Shown here in pieces: positions 23,048-30,308 of a stretch of DNA of 39,420 nt (within the stretch, counting starts at the first letter, position 1; every line of letters starts with the position of its first letter). The stretch covers positions 1 through 39,420 of the forward strand of contig FR882049.1 in the NCBI GenBank assembly GCA_000434915.1, written 5' to 3'. A program made the position numbers and the translations under genes. This stretch comes from Ruminococcus sp. CAG:563. Its GTDB lineage: Bacteria; Bacillota; Clostridia; Oscillospirales; Acutalibacteraceae. The notes under the pieces are model-generated. The model saw nothing but the letters and a program-made list of their open reading frames with translations. It made no database searches and was not told the origin of the DNA.

Positions 23048-24484
23048 TTAAAGACCGCAATATTCAACAAGCCTTTGCGCCGCCTGCGCTCTGGTGAGCA
23101 CTGTATTGAAGCTTGCAAAGCCGAAATCCTTGATGATATTGAATGCCAAAACAAGCGTCTTTACAACCTTTGCAAGGACAAAATGGCCTGCAAACGAAAG
23201 CTTGACAAGACTTGATACAAAATCCATCACCGTTATCTCGCTGTCGGGAGAAAACTTGCCGCCCTTTGCATTCAGGACTCCGTTATTCGTCGCCCACACA
23301 GCCGCATTGTATGCCGGATCGGAGCTGTCAATGTCGCTAAACGCAACATTCTCGGTTTCAACCGTCGGTGCTCCTGCGATATTATAAAGTGCCTGTGCGA
23401 AAGCTGCCTTAGTGAAAGCGGAATCAAGTCCGAATTCCGTGTCCGTAATTCCGCTCATGTAGCCGTGTGTGTACATAAATTCAACATCGCTGTAATATTC
23501 CGAATCCTTGGCAACATCGGTATACGGGAATCTTGCATCGGGAAGAGCCTCAAGGATTCTGTCTGCAATGTGTCTGTAGCCAACCTTTTTGGGATGATAG
23601 TTGTCGCAAATTGTACCTGTTGTGTCAACGAAGGTATAACCGTACTTCTTTGCGCCCTCCTTCATCGGAGTGTTGGCAGCGTCAACGACCATCTGGCCGA
23701 AACTCGGAACCGTCGTACCGGCCTCACTCGCTGCGGCGTCATCCTCATTCTTAACACCGTTATCGAACATACCTATAACGAGAAGCTTAACGTCGGGATT
23801 AAGAGCAAGAATATCCTCGATAACAATATTCCAATTTTTAGAAAAGTTTTCAATACCGTATTTAATCGCCTTCGGCAGAACCTTAAGAAGGTCGGGCATT
23901 GCACCCATGAGCTTCGCAAGCTCAACGGCCTTATCAAATTTACCGAGTGTATCGTTGTCCGCACCGCCCTGCTTGAGAAGCTCTTTCAAAGCCTCAACAT
24001 ATTCGTCGCAAGAGTTCTGCTTTTCAAGCTCATCTGCTATAACCCAGGTGAGGAATGTGCCGAAATCGTTACCGCCAACGCCGAGAGTAATAAGACCTGC
24101 CTCGGAAATGGCCCTGCGATATTCGGGGATTCTCGCCTTCATGACCTCAGCGTCGTGAGCGTCATGGAAAAGATAATCGTCTGCCGGATAATCGTCCTCA
24201 AGCATATAGCGCATATCGATTGTTCTCGTTCCCGGGCAAGCCATGGGAATATACTCAACACCCAACTCGTCGGCAACATAAGCACCGTAGGAGTCGTCAA
24301 CACGTTTGAACTCCGAGTCAACATAAACAAGGTCGTTGTGTCCGCTGGCAACGCTGTCGCCCAAAAGAACATATGTACCGTAATCATAATACTGCTTTCC
24401 GTCTGCGGCAAAGCAAGTCACTGCGCTGAAAACCATAACGCAGGTGAGTATGATTGTAATTGCTTTTTTCATAAACTTTTTCAT
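23048..24484 (-). CDS. Secreted SGNH/GDSL hydrolase with SLH-type repeats
   Basis: A 478-residue exported protein. It has a signal peptide (to about residue 26, cleavage near CFAA), then an SGNH esterase domain (about 34-310): LLGDSVASGH with the catalytic Ser44 in a GDSV variant of GDSL, CPGTRT (block II), GVGGNDFG (block III) and CDNYHPKKVGY with the Asp-His pair. The C-terminal 160 residues contain S-layer-homology-like units (YYSDVEFMYTHGYMSGITDTEFGLDSAFTKAAFAQAL; AYNAAVWATNNGVLNAKGGKFSPDSEITVMDF), which usually bind cell-wall polymers. The ATG at 24484 has AGGAGGG six bases upstream. It may remove acyl groups from wall or host glycans; the substrate is unknown. Confidence 0.82.
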   Translation of the reverse strand: MKKFMKKAITIILTCVMVFSAVTCFAADGKQYYDYGTYVLLGDSVASGHNDLVYVDSEFKRVDDSYGAYVADELGVEYIPMACPGTRTIDMRYMLEDDYPADDYLFHDAHDAEVMKARIPEYRRAISEAGLITLGVGGNDFGTFLTWVIADELEKQNSCDEYVEALKELLKQGGADNDTLGKFDKAVELAKLMGAMPDLLKVLPKAIKYGIENFSKNWNIVIEDILALNPDVKLLVIGMFDNGVKNEDDAAASEAGTTVPSFGQMVVDAANTPMKEGAKKYGYTFVDTTGTICDNYHPKKVGYRHIADRILEALPDARFPYTDVAKDSEYYSDVEFMYTHGYMSGITDTEFGLDSAFTKAAFAQALYNIAGAPTVETENVAFSDIDSSDPAYNAAVWATNNGVLNAKGGKFSPDSEITVMDFVSSLVKLSFAGHFVLAKVVKTLVLAFNIIKDFGFASFNTVLTRAQAAQRLVEYCGL

Positions 24485-24524
24485 TTCAAACCCTCCTGAC
24501 AAAGTTTATAAACTGTATAAAACA

Positions 24525-24553
24525 AAAGTACCACAAATCGACACAAAAATCAA
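24525..24553 (-). promoter_or_regulatory. Promoter of the SGNH-SLH gene
   Basis: Minus-strand TTGATT (24553-24548), 17-base spacer, TACTTT (24530-24525). It lies about 40 bases upstream of the ATG and is the best sigma-A-like site in the region. Confidence 0.55.
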
Positions 24554-24988
24554 TGCTTAAACCGAAAAATTTATATTTTTTATCATACCATAAATTATAC
24601 CGGCATAAAAAGCATTCTATATCCCCTCCGGAGTTAAAAACACTGTTTTTTCTTGCTGCTTTAAAGTTTTCGGAAAAGCTCAGGTTTATTCCTCCATAAA
24701 TTAAAAAGTGAGCAGCCGAAGCTACGCACAAAAAATACATAGCCCGTTTGCTGCGACACAAATTCTACATCTCCTAAACAACACAAGGAAAGTAAGGGTA
24801 TGTATTTTTATCAATACAACCCTTATATTGCTTAAAAGATGCTATAAAATTTATGTCGCAAGAATATTATATCATCTTTGTTGACAAAAATTCACGTTGC
24901 AGCCTCCCTGCATGAAAGTCAAAAAATTTTGTTGTCTTTGGCTCGATGCACGCCCCTACCGGCTCTGTCTAAGTTTTCTTCTGCTCTT

Positions 24989-25010
24989 GGGTCGATGTGG
25001 TTATCGACCC
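24989..25010. repeat. REP-like palindrome
   Basis: GGGTCGAT (24989-24996) and ATCGACCC (25003-25010) form an 8-bp perfect inverted repeat with a six-base loop, flanked by CCTACG. A degenerate relative (GATGCACGCCCCTACC) lies about 50 bp to the left. GTAGGGG-type palindromes are dispersed in many clostridial genomes; whether this one is part of such a family needs a genome search. Confidence 0.5.
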
Positions 25011-25083
25011 CTACGAATTAAATCTCTGCCACACGTAATCTGTTTCAAAGCCCCGCACAGCGGCATAACAGACAAAAGCACGC

Positions 25084-25114
25084 AAAAAAAGGCGGCCATC
25101 TTTCGATAACCGCC
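25084..25114 (-). terminator. Intrinsic terminator of the repeat RNA
   Basis: Minus-strand GGCGGTTATC (25114-25105), GAAA tetraloop (25104-25101), GATGGCCGCC (25100-25091): a ten-pair stem with two G-T pairs, followed by seven T (25090-25084). It is an excellent Rho-independent terminator with no protein gene upstream of it, which implies that the array at 25120-25990 is transcribed leftward. Confidence 0.85.
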
Positions 25115-25119
25115 ACTAA

Positions 25120-25792
25120 TTATTTACAGAATTTTGGACTCACACCTTTTCATATTACTATGAGTTATGATTAAGTGTACATGTCACTCACTCTCTTCTG
25201 AGTAAATTTTGTTTAGTTTAAAGCTTTAGTGAAACATCGTACTCACTCTTTCAATTTATTAACCGGAAGAAGCTTTACGTTTTCATCGGACTCACTCTCT
25301 CTGAAAAATTTTAGTTTAACTTAAACTTTAATAAAACATCTTAACTCACTCTCTCAATATTAATCGGGAAAGATTTAACTGTTCTTTGGACTCACACTTT
25401 CTTAATAGATTTTGGTCTGAGTTAAAGTCTTAAAGAAACATTGCACTCACTCTCTCAATTTTAATTGATGAAGAAAATCTTACCTATGCCTTTGGACTCA
25501 CGCTTTCTGTTAGTTATTTGGCATATTGCCTGGTATTGTTATCTCTTATCGAGATTCAATTACTTGTTCTTCGGACTCACGCCTTTTCAAGTTATTTTTT
25601 GTTATTGTGAAGCTTTAATAAAACATCTTACTCACTCTCTCAAATTTATTTGATTTCAAAAATAAGATTTTATTAAAATTTCTTCTTACTTGATACTAAG
25701 AAGGATTTTTATTACCTGTACATTTCAACTCACTCTTTCAATCTTTATGGAGGGGTAAATTAACTGTACTTGATACTCACCTTTCCTTGGAT
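25120..25792 (-). repeat. Degenerate tandem array centred on GTGAGT
   Basis: On the minus strand GTGAGT occurs at 25143, 25191, 25246, 25295, 25349, 25395, 25450, 25501, 25580, 25635, 25733 and 25780 (position of the first base); GCGAGT at 25991 is an outlying relative. Most steps are 46-55 bp. Two flavours tend to alternate: GAGAGAGTGAGT followed by nn-ATG-TTT, and GAAAG-n-GTGAGTCC followed by AAAG. A TAA usually comes 18 bases after the GTG. A higher-order unit of about 100 bp is visible between 25184 and 25500. Confidence 0.8.
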
Positions 25793-25928
25793 TTTTCGGT
25801 GATCTGAGCTTTCATGCTCTCCTTCTATGTCATGTGGGCGTTCCCACTACTCCGCGATGCCGGGTGTTTAAAATCTTTACTCTTTATCAATTATTCATTT
25901 GGCTTTGTCGTGCCCTCTTATTTCAGAT

Positions 25929-25982
25929 TTAACAGAACCGGATGGCGGCCATATTAAATTGTGTTTCATCTGCTGAGTTCAT
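25929..25982 (-). CDS. Possible 17-residue peptide at the 5' end of the repeat RNA
   Basis: ATG (25982-25980) to TAA (25931-25929) encodes MNSADETQFNMAAIRFC. AAAGGGAGG lies eight bases upstream, the only strong SD in the transcript. It could be a leader peptide or chance, and I recognise no family. Confidence 0.3.
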   Translation of the reverse strand: MNSADETQFNMAAIRFC

Positions 25983-26064
25983 TGGACTCGCCTCCCTTTC
26001 TTTTTATTTGGGAAACCTTGGTTTTTGTTGGTTTATTTTTTGTTGTTTCCCTTTGTTCACCTAT

Positions 26065-26093
26065 ATATTAGCACGCGTTTTATGGTTTGTCAA
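26065..26093 (-). promoter_or_regulatory. Strong sigma-A promoter of the repeat RNA
   Basis: Minus-strand TTGACA (26093-26088), 17-base spacer, TAATAT (26070-26065). Start of transcription is expected near 26058. It is divergent from the DUF1292 promoter, about 58 bp away. Confidence 0.85.
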
Positions 26094-26151
26094 TAGTTTT
26101 TTTTAAAAAACTTGAAAATTTTTATAAAATTTGACTTAATTGTATTTTCGC

Positions 26152-26180
26152 TTGACTATTAATCAAAATGCGGTTAAAAT
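26152..26180 (+). promoter_or_regulatory. Sigma-A promoter of the DUF1292 gene
   Basis: TTGACT (26152-26157), 17-base spacer, TAAAAT (26175-26180). Start near 26187 gives a short leader with CGGAGG before the ATG at 26215. The same transcript may continue into the 6S-like RNA. Confidence 0.8.
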
Positions 26181-26214
26181 ATATTTATATGAAAACTACA
26201 CGGAGGACGCAAAA

Positions 26215-26514
26215 ATGGCTGAAGAATACAATCCGGACATCGTCAGCGTAGTTGACGAGAACGGTGAAGAACATATTTTTGAAGAGCTTGACAGAATCGA
26301 AACCGATGACGCACGTTACGTCGCCCTTCTCCCCGTCTATGACGACGCAGAGGATATTCTTGAGGACGACGGCGAAATAATCCTTCTCAAGGTTGAGGAA
26401 GAGGCAAACGGCGACACATATCTTTGCCCGATTGAAAACGCAAAGGAATTTGACGAGGTTCAGGCAATATTCGAGGAAAGACTTCAGGATCTTTTCAACG
26501 AAGAAGAGGAATAA
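26215..26514 (+). CDS. DUF1292 family protein (YrzB-like)
   Basis: A 99-residue very acidic protein: NPDIVSVVDENGEEHIFEELDRIETDDARYVALLPVYDDAED ... GEIILLKVEEE. This is the DUF1292 pattern (B. subtilis YrzB), whose function is unknown. The ATG at 26215 has GGAGG upstream; a longer frame from 26140 begins upstream of the promoter -35 and is rejected. In Firmicutes this family usually lies near yrrK/yrzL/alaS; here it precedes a 6S-like RNA. Confidence 0.85.
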   Translation: MAEEYNPDIVSVVDENGEEHIFEELDRIETDDARYVALLPVYDDAEDILEDDGEIILLKVEEEANGDTYLCPIENAKEFDEVQAIFEERLQDLFNEEEE

Positions 26515-26532
26515 TAAGAAGTAAAAACGCAG

Positions 26533-26714
26533 CCCTGCCTTGTGCGATAACTTACGGTCCATATTAACCCTACAATTTTATCTAAGGGAGCCCGGCTCCG
26601 TGCACGGATTGCAGACCTCCCGGCTTTTGCCGGATGTTGGGAGCGAGAACTGTATGGGAGGCACCCACCTGCTTTAAACGCAGGTTACTATCGACCGTAT
26701 CCGGCTTGGCGGGG
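26533..26714 (+). ncRNA. ssrS: 6S RNA (SsrS)-like
   Basis: A 182-base element without an open frame folds into a long rod. CCCTGCC (26533-26539) pairs with GGCGGGG (26708-26714), and TACGGTC with GACCGTA (7 perfect pairs). Further inside, GGGAG-type segments flank a central asymmetric region (ATTAACCC...GGGAG), with terminal stems CCGGC-TTTT-GCCGG and CACCTGC...GCAGGT. Size, terminal closing stem and large internal bubble fit 6S RNA, which binds the sigma-A holoenzyme and down-tunes transcription in stationary phase. I see no separate promoter, so it may be processed from the DUF1292 transcript. Identity is by shape and memory of clostridial 6S sequences, not by a covariance search. Confidence 0.68.
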
Positions 26715-26736
26715 TTCAAAAACAAAGGTGATTTAA

Positions 26737-27423
26737 TTGATAAGAATTGTCAGAGCAAACGTGCTTGACATTGTTCCGTTGGAAGTTGGCTTTATCTATG
26801 CTCAAAAGACACGGCTTTCAAACGGTCAGGACACAGTTGCTTTTTATGTATATGACCAGGACGGCGACAGAACGCTGCCTGTTAAAATAAAAACTTATCT
26901 CGAGGCAAAATTCGGATTTCAGTACCGTGAAATTGCAAAAAAACTCGGTAACTACATAGCCTGCGACTCAGCCGTGCTCAAAAGCAACGGCGTTGTTACG
27001 CTGTTTGACGACGGAAATATGAATATTTTTGACTCAAACGGTGACATAGCAATGCAGGAAAAGCTCGTTTATCAGAACTGCCCTATCAGAAGCCTTGCCC
27101 TTGACGGAACGTGTTTCTGGTGCGTTGTGCCGGACAGGAATTCCATCGTAAAATTCTCCCCTATTGAAAAGAGAGTTCTTTTGAGAATCGGCGGCGGTGC
27201 ATCGGTCGCATTCAGACGTCCGATCTCCGTTTTCAAAAACAAGGACAAGCTTTTTGTTTGCAATGAGGCAACCAATGAGATAAGAACAATAAGCCTGAAA
27301 GATTATTCTGTAAACGACTATATGAAATTCAAAGAGCCTCTGAAAAAATATTTCAAGGTTGGTTTTTTTGAATATGTTGTCCTTGACTCGGGTGTTTACT
27401 GCCTTGAGGAGAGGGATAAATAA
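26737..27423 (+). CDS. Unrecognised protein with propeller-like repeats
   Basis: A 228-residue soluble protein with no family I can name. The N-terminal 80 residues are mixed alpha/beta (VGFIYAQKTRLSNGQDTVAFYVYD). Residues about 80-215 show successive strand-rich units of about 40 residues (NGVVTLFDDGNMNIFDSNG; TCFWCVVPDRNSIVKFSPIEKRVLLRIGG; KDKLFVCNEATNEIRTISLKDYSV), like blades of an NHL or YncE-type beta-propeller, but too few for a closed one. The start is TTG at 26737 with AAAGGTGA five bases upstream. No signal peptide. It follows the 6S-like RNA by 22 bases and ends in its own terminator. Confidence 0.6.
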   Translation: MIRIVRANVLDIVPLEVGFIYAQKTRLSNGQDTVAFYVYDQDGDRTLPVKIKTYLEAKFGFQYREIAKKLGNYIACDSAVLKSNGVVTLFDDGNMNIFDSNGDIAMQEKLVYQNCPIRSLALDGTCFWCVVPDRNSIVKFSPIEKRVLLRIGGGASVAFRRPISVFKNKDKLFVCNEATNEIRTISLKDYSVNDYMKFKEPLKKYFKVGFFEYVVLDSGVYCLEERDK

Positions 27424-27450
27424 TTTAAATACAAAACCGTACATATATGG

Positions 27451-27489
27451 AAAGAAGCACCTAAAAAATCAGGTGCTTCTTTTTTATTT
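27451..27489 (+). terminator. Intrinsic terminator
   Basis: GAAGCACCT (27454-27462) pairs perfectly with AGGTGCTTC (27471-27479), followed by a T run. It ends the DUF1292 / 6S / 26737 transcription unit. Confidence 0.9.
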
Positions 27490-27517
27490 TTGAGGTTATC
27501 ATAATACAGGTGATATT

Positions 27518-27910
27518 ATGAATAAAATCAAAGAATATTTTGTTGTTTTTGCCTCGGGAGGAATAATCTACAGCCTTATTGAGGTTGTTTTCCGTGGATT
27601 TACTCACTGGACAATGACGCTGACCGGCGGAGCTGCGCTGTTAATTATTTACATCACAAACATAAAAATCAAAACGAAAGGTCTTATCGTCCGCTGTCTT
27701 GCAGGCTGTGCGATAATCACATCGCTCGAATTCATTGTCGGCTGTATCGTCAACCGAGGCCTTCACATGCAGGTTTGGGATTATTCCGAGGAAAAATACA
27801 ACGTCCTCGGTCAGATTTGTCCGCTTTTCTCGGTTATGTGGTTCTTACTCTGCCTCCCCGCTACCCTGCTCTCCTTCTTCTTCCGTCGCCGTTTCGGTGA
27901 ATACAGATGA
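27518..27910 (+). CDS. Small integral membrane protein, CmpB-like putative ABC-transporter type IV
   Basis: A 130-residue protein with about four membrane segments. The motifs IIYSLIEVVFRGFTHWTM at the N terminus and VWDYSEEKYNVLGQICPLFSVMWFLLC at the C terminus fit the CmpB / putative ABC-transporter type IV family of Firmicutes, whose role is not established. The ATG at 27518 follows AGGTGA. The last 66 bp overlap, tail to tail, the end of the glycosidase-like gene on the other strand. It stands alone, without an ATPase partner. Confidence 0.72.
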   Translation: MNKIKEYFVVFASGGIIYSLIEVVFRGFTHWTMTLTGGAALLIIYITNIKIKTKGLIVRCLAGCAIITSLEFIVGCIVNRGLHMQVWDYSEEKYNVLGQICPLFSVMWFLLCLPATLLSFFFRRRFGEYR

Positions 27911-29059
27911 TTTGATATTTTTGAATTCCTCGCTAAAATCGGGATTTGTGAGCGAAGTATAAGAGAAAAATGCCACGCCGCCGTAATTATCCGTTTCTTT
28001 TGCGGCGGATATTTCTTTTTCTATTATACCGTTCCCGACGTCAAACTCCTCGTCGCTGTCATTGATTTTATACGCCGCAATTCCGTAAATCATGCGAACA
28101 GCACCGATAGTGTCAAGCTTCGACCAGTTGTCACAAGCCTTATCAAACGGTACCGTCTCGTCCTCAAAGCCGTAATAAAGCTGAGGAATTATCCAGTCAC
28201 AATATCCACGCTCGGAGCACCAACGTTCTACGTCAGCATACTCCTCCTCATAGTTGTTGTTGATATTTCCTGCCGGGCTGATCGAGAAAACACAGTCCTT
28301 GTTCTCACTCTTGACAGCCGTGTACATCTGCGAAACAAAAGATGAAATCACGTCAAGACGCCATTTGTCGTGGAACAGCTTACCGCCGTTTTTCTTATAA
28401 TCGTCGTAGTAAACCTTATCCACGCTCTCGTCGGTTGAGGGATAGAAATAATCGTCGATATGTATTCCGTCAACGTCGTAGTTTTGAATAATCTCACGCA
28501 CACCGTCAATTATCAGCTTATGATTATCCGTCGAGGCAGGACAAAGATATAGACCTCCGTCGGCTTTAACGACCCGGTCTTTAGTCTTTTCATCATTCAA
28601 AAGAATTTTTGCCGGATTCTTTTTGCTGAGCTTGTCGAGATCCGTGTCGAACGACACTCTGAACGGATTAATCCAGGCGTGAAGGCCCATTCCCCTCTCG
28701 TGAGCCTCCTCGACCATGATTTCAAGAGGGTCATAATATATCGGATCTCCCTGATAACCCGTCAGATACGCCGACCAGGGGAATATATCCGACGGATACA
28801 TTGCGTCGCAAAACGGCCTGACCTGCACAAAAGCAGTGTTTATACCAAGCTTAGCGCAGTTATCAAACATCTCTCTGATTTTTTCTCTGAACGATGCTTC
28901 GTCACCGCCGTCCGCATCCTTCATGGAAAGCTCACTATATGATATCCATACAGCGGAAATCTCCTTGCCGCCGGGCTTTTTGCTCTTTTGCGATTTGTCA
29001 AGAACTGTGCAAGATGAAAGCATCAGCATTGCAAGCAACAAACATATTATACGTTTCAT
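27845..29059 (-). CDS. Family-10-like glycoside hydrolase lipoprotein (GHL10/DUF187)
   Basis: A 404-residue exported lipoprotein: signal peptide with lipobox LSSC (Cys17), then a TIM-barrel domain of the GHL10 (YngK-like) family. Family segments are KEISAVWISYSEL, LGINTAFVQVRPFCDAMYPS, GMGLHAWINPFRVS, YDVDGIHIDDYFYP (acidic residues of the presumed active site) and SPAGNINN. It may cleave cell-wall or exopolysaccharide glycans at the outer membrane face of the cell. The ATG at 29059 follows GGAG and is one base past the flavoprotein stop, so the two form an operon. The C-terminal tail (TETATEEEGEQGSGEAE) is acidic and low complexity, and it is this tail that overlaps the convergent gene. Confidence 0.85.
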   Translation of the reverse strand: MKRIICLLLAMLMLSSCTVLDKSQKSKKPGGKEISAVWISYSELSMKDADGGDEASFREKIREMFDNCAKLGINTAFVQVRPFCDAMYPSDIFPWSAYLTGYQGDPIYYDPLEIMVEEAHERGMGLHAWINPFRVSFDTDLDKLSKKNPAKILLNDEKTKDRVVKADGGLYLCPASTDNHKLIIDGVREIIQNYDVDGIHIDDYFYPSTDESVDKVYYDDYKKNGGKLFHDKWRLDVISSFVSQMYTAVKSENKDCVFSISPAGNINNNYEEEYADVERWCSERGYCDWIIPQLYYGFEDETVPFDKACDNWSKLDTIGAVRMIYGIAAYKINDSDEEFDVGNGIIEKEISAAKETDNYGGVAFFSYTSLTNPDFSEEFKNIKSSVFTETATEEEGEQGSGEAE

Positions 29060-29060
29060 A

Positions 29061-30251
29061 TTATTTCTCCGTTGCGGCGTATCGGCCTGCCGTCAAGCCG
29101 CTCGCCCATGCCCATTGAAGATTGAAGCCTCCGCAAATTCCGTCCGTGTCAAGCACCTCTCCGGCGCAGAACAACCCCTTTACCTGCTTTGACTCCATTG
29201 TTTTGCTGTCGAACTCTTTAACGTCCGCACCGCCGACGCTTATCTGAGCGTTTTTGAAACCCATAGTGCCAGTTATTGTAAAGTCAAGATTTTTTGCTGT
29301 ATAAATAATTTTATCAATCTTTTCTTTGCCGATTTTTCCGAGCGAAGAAAGTGAATTTTCTCCGCATCTTTTCAGAATATATCGTCCGAGGGCTTTGGGC
29401 ATCATGCCCGAAAGTGCGTTTTCTATCGGCATTTCCTTATCAAGCGAAAGCAGAAATTCCTCCGCCTCGTCCGCTTTGCACCTCGGCAAGATGTCGATAA
29501 CGCAGGTGTACTGTCCGTCCTTTACACTTCGGCTGATATCCATTATCGAGATTCCCGAAAGACCGTAATCGGTGAATAAAACCTCACCTTTTGCGCTGTC
29601 AATCGACTTTGAGCCTTGTCGGAGACCGACATTTGCCTTTACTCTCACACCTTTGAGCGATTTTGTATTCTCTTTCGTTATGATCTGAACAAGACCCGGA
29701 TACACCTCGGTTATGTGGTGGCCAAGCGATTTAAGCAGGGCAAAGCCGCTGCCGTCCGAACCCTGCGACGGAGATGCGCATCCGCCGGTGCATACAATGA
29801 CCTTTTTGGCAATAAGCTTTCCGACGGTGAAAATTCCGTTTTTCTTTTCGATTTTTTCAACGTGACTGCCGCATATAAGCTCCACGCCGAGCCTTTCCGC
29901 TTCCGACCTGAGAGCGTCAAGCACAGATGTCGCCGTATTGCTCATCGGATATACTCTGCCCTCGCCGTCGGCAACGCACATAAGGCCGATTGAACGAAAA
30001 AATTCAATCACCTTTTCGGGCGTAAATTCACTCAACGCAGCCGAAACAAAGTCAGGATTTGTATAGCTGTCGGCATAGGCATTGATATTGGAAAGATTGC
30101 ACCTGCCGTTTCCTGTTGCAAGGATTTTCTTTCCGACCTTCGGCATCGCATCCAATGCGGCAATATTAAGTTTACGATTGGCTCGCTTTGCGCTTATTGC
30201 CGCTGCAAGCCCCGAAGCACCCGCTCCGATGATTATTATGTCGTAAATCAT
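29061..30251 (-). CDS. HI0933/BaiN-type FAD-dependent oxidoreductase
   Basis: A 396-residue flavoprotein. DIIIIGAGASGLAAAISAKR at the N terminus is the FAD Rossmann motif, GKKILATGNGRCNLSN is the family's second signature, and CTGGCASPSQGSDGSGF and GEVLDTDGICGGFNLQWAWASG near the C terminus complete it. Members include BaiN, linked to bile acid reduction in Clostridium scindens, but most have unknown substrates, so no bile acid role is claimed. The start is ATG 30251 (GGAG eight bases upstream); the longer frame to 30359 runs through the promoter and is rejected. Confidence 0.88.
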   Translation of the reverse strand: MIYDIIIIGAGASGLAAAISAKRANRKLNIAALDAMPKVGKKILATGNGRCNLSNINAYADSYTNPDFVSAALSEFTPEKVIEFFRSIGLMCVADGEGRVYPMSNTATSVLDALRSEAERLGVELICGSHVEKIEKKNGIFTVGKLIAKKVIVCTGGCASPSQGSDGSGFALLKSLGHHITEVYPGLVQIITKENTKSLKGVRVKANVGLRQGSKSIDSAKGEVLFTDYGLSGISIMDISRSVKDGQYTCVIDILPRCKADEAEEFLLSLDKEMPIENALSGMMPKALGRYILKRCGENSLSSLGKIGKEKIDKIIYTAKNLDFTITGTMGFKNAQISVGGADVKEFDSKTMESKQVKGLFCAGEVLDTDGICGGFNLQWAWASGLTAGRYAATEK

Positions 30252-30279
30252 TATACCGTCTCCGTAAATTTTATGATTT

Positions 30280-30308
30280 ATTCTATCATATTTTGCTTGT
30301 CTTATCAA
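30280..30308 (-). promoter_or_regulatory. Promoter of the flavoprotein-glycosidase operon
   Basis: Minus-strand TTGATA (30308-30303), 17-base spacer, TAGAAT (30285-30280), about 30 bases upstream of the ATG at 30251. Confidence 0.7.

Larger units (their letters stand above)
24503..25083. other. Gene-free stretch with two inverted repeats
   Basis: No credible gene. It holds the promoter of the SGNH gene (24525-24553), an AT-rich inverted repeat at about 24794-24827 (TAAGGGT.TGTATT with AATACA.CCCTTA), and a REP-like palindrome at 24989-25010. A leftward frame at 24486-24761 has no ribosome site and no recognisable product. Confidence 0.5.
25084..26058 (-). ncRNA. Predicted ~970-nt repeat-rich noncoding RNA
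   Basis: A consensus promoter (26065-26093) and the tetraloop terminator (25084-25114) bracket about 970 bases with no open frame of normal size. The 5' third folds locally: GGGAAAC with GTTTCCC around an A-rich loop just after the start, GTGGG-AACG-CCCAC near 25845, and GAGC-ATGAAA-GCTC near 25812. The rest is an array of about 12 GTGAGT-centred motifs. I do not recognise it as tmRNA, RNase P, SRP RNA, OLE, GOLLD or ROOL, though I could not run covariance models. Repeated sites on one RNA recall CsrB-type decoys, but the motif is different. Function unknown. Confidence 0.65.

Noticed and set aside
24486..24761. 91-codon leftward frame upstream of the SGNH gene
   Set aside because: It spans the SGNH promoter, lacks an SD and reads like translated AT-rich noncoding DNA.
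25120..25792. CRISPR array
   Set aside because: The repeated core is short and degenerate, the intervals are themselves related to each other, spacing varies from 46 to 98 bp, and no cas gene is present.
25120..25792. TRAP binding array (GAG/UAG repeats)
   Set aside because: TRAP sites need many triplets spaced by two or three bases. Here GAG clusters are about 50 bases apart.
29061..30251. Bile-acid reductase BaiN
   Set aside because: Only general HI0933 family motifs are visible. No other bai genes are present, so the specific role is not supported.
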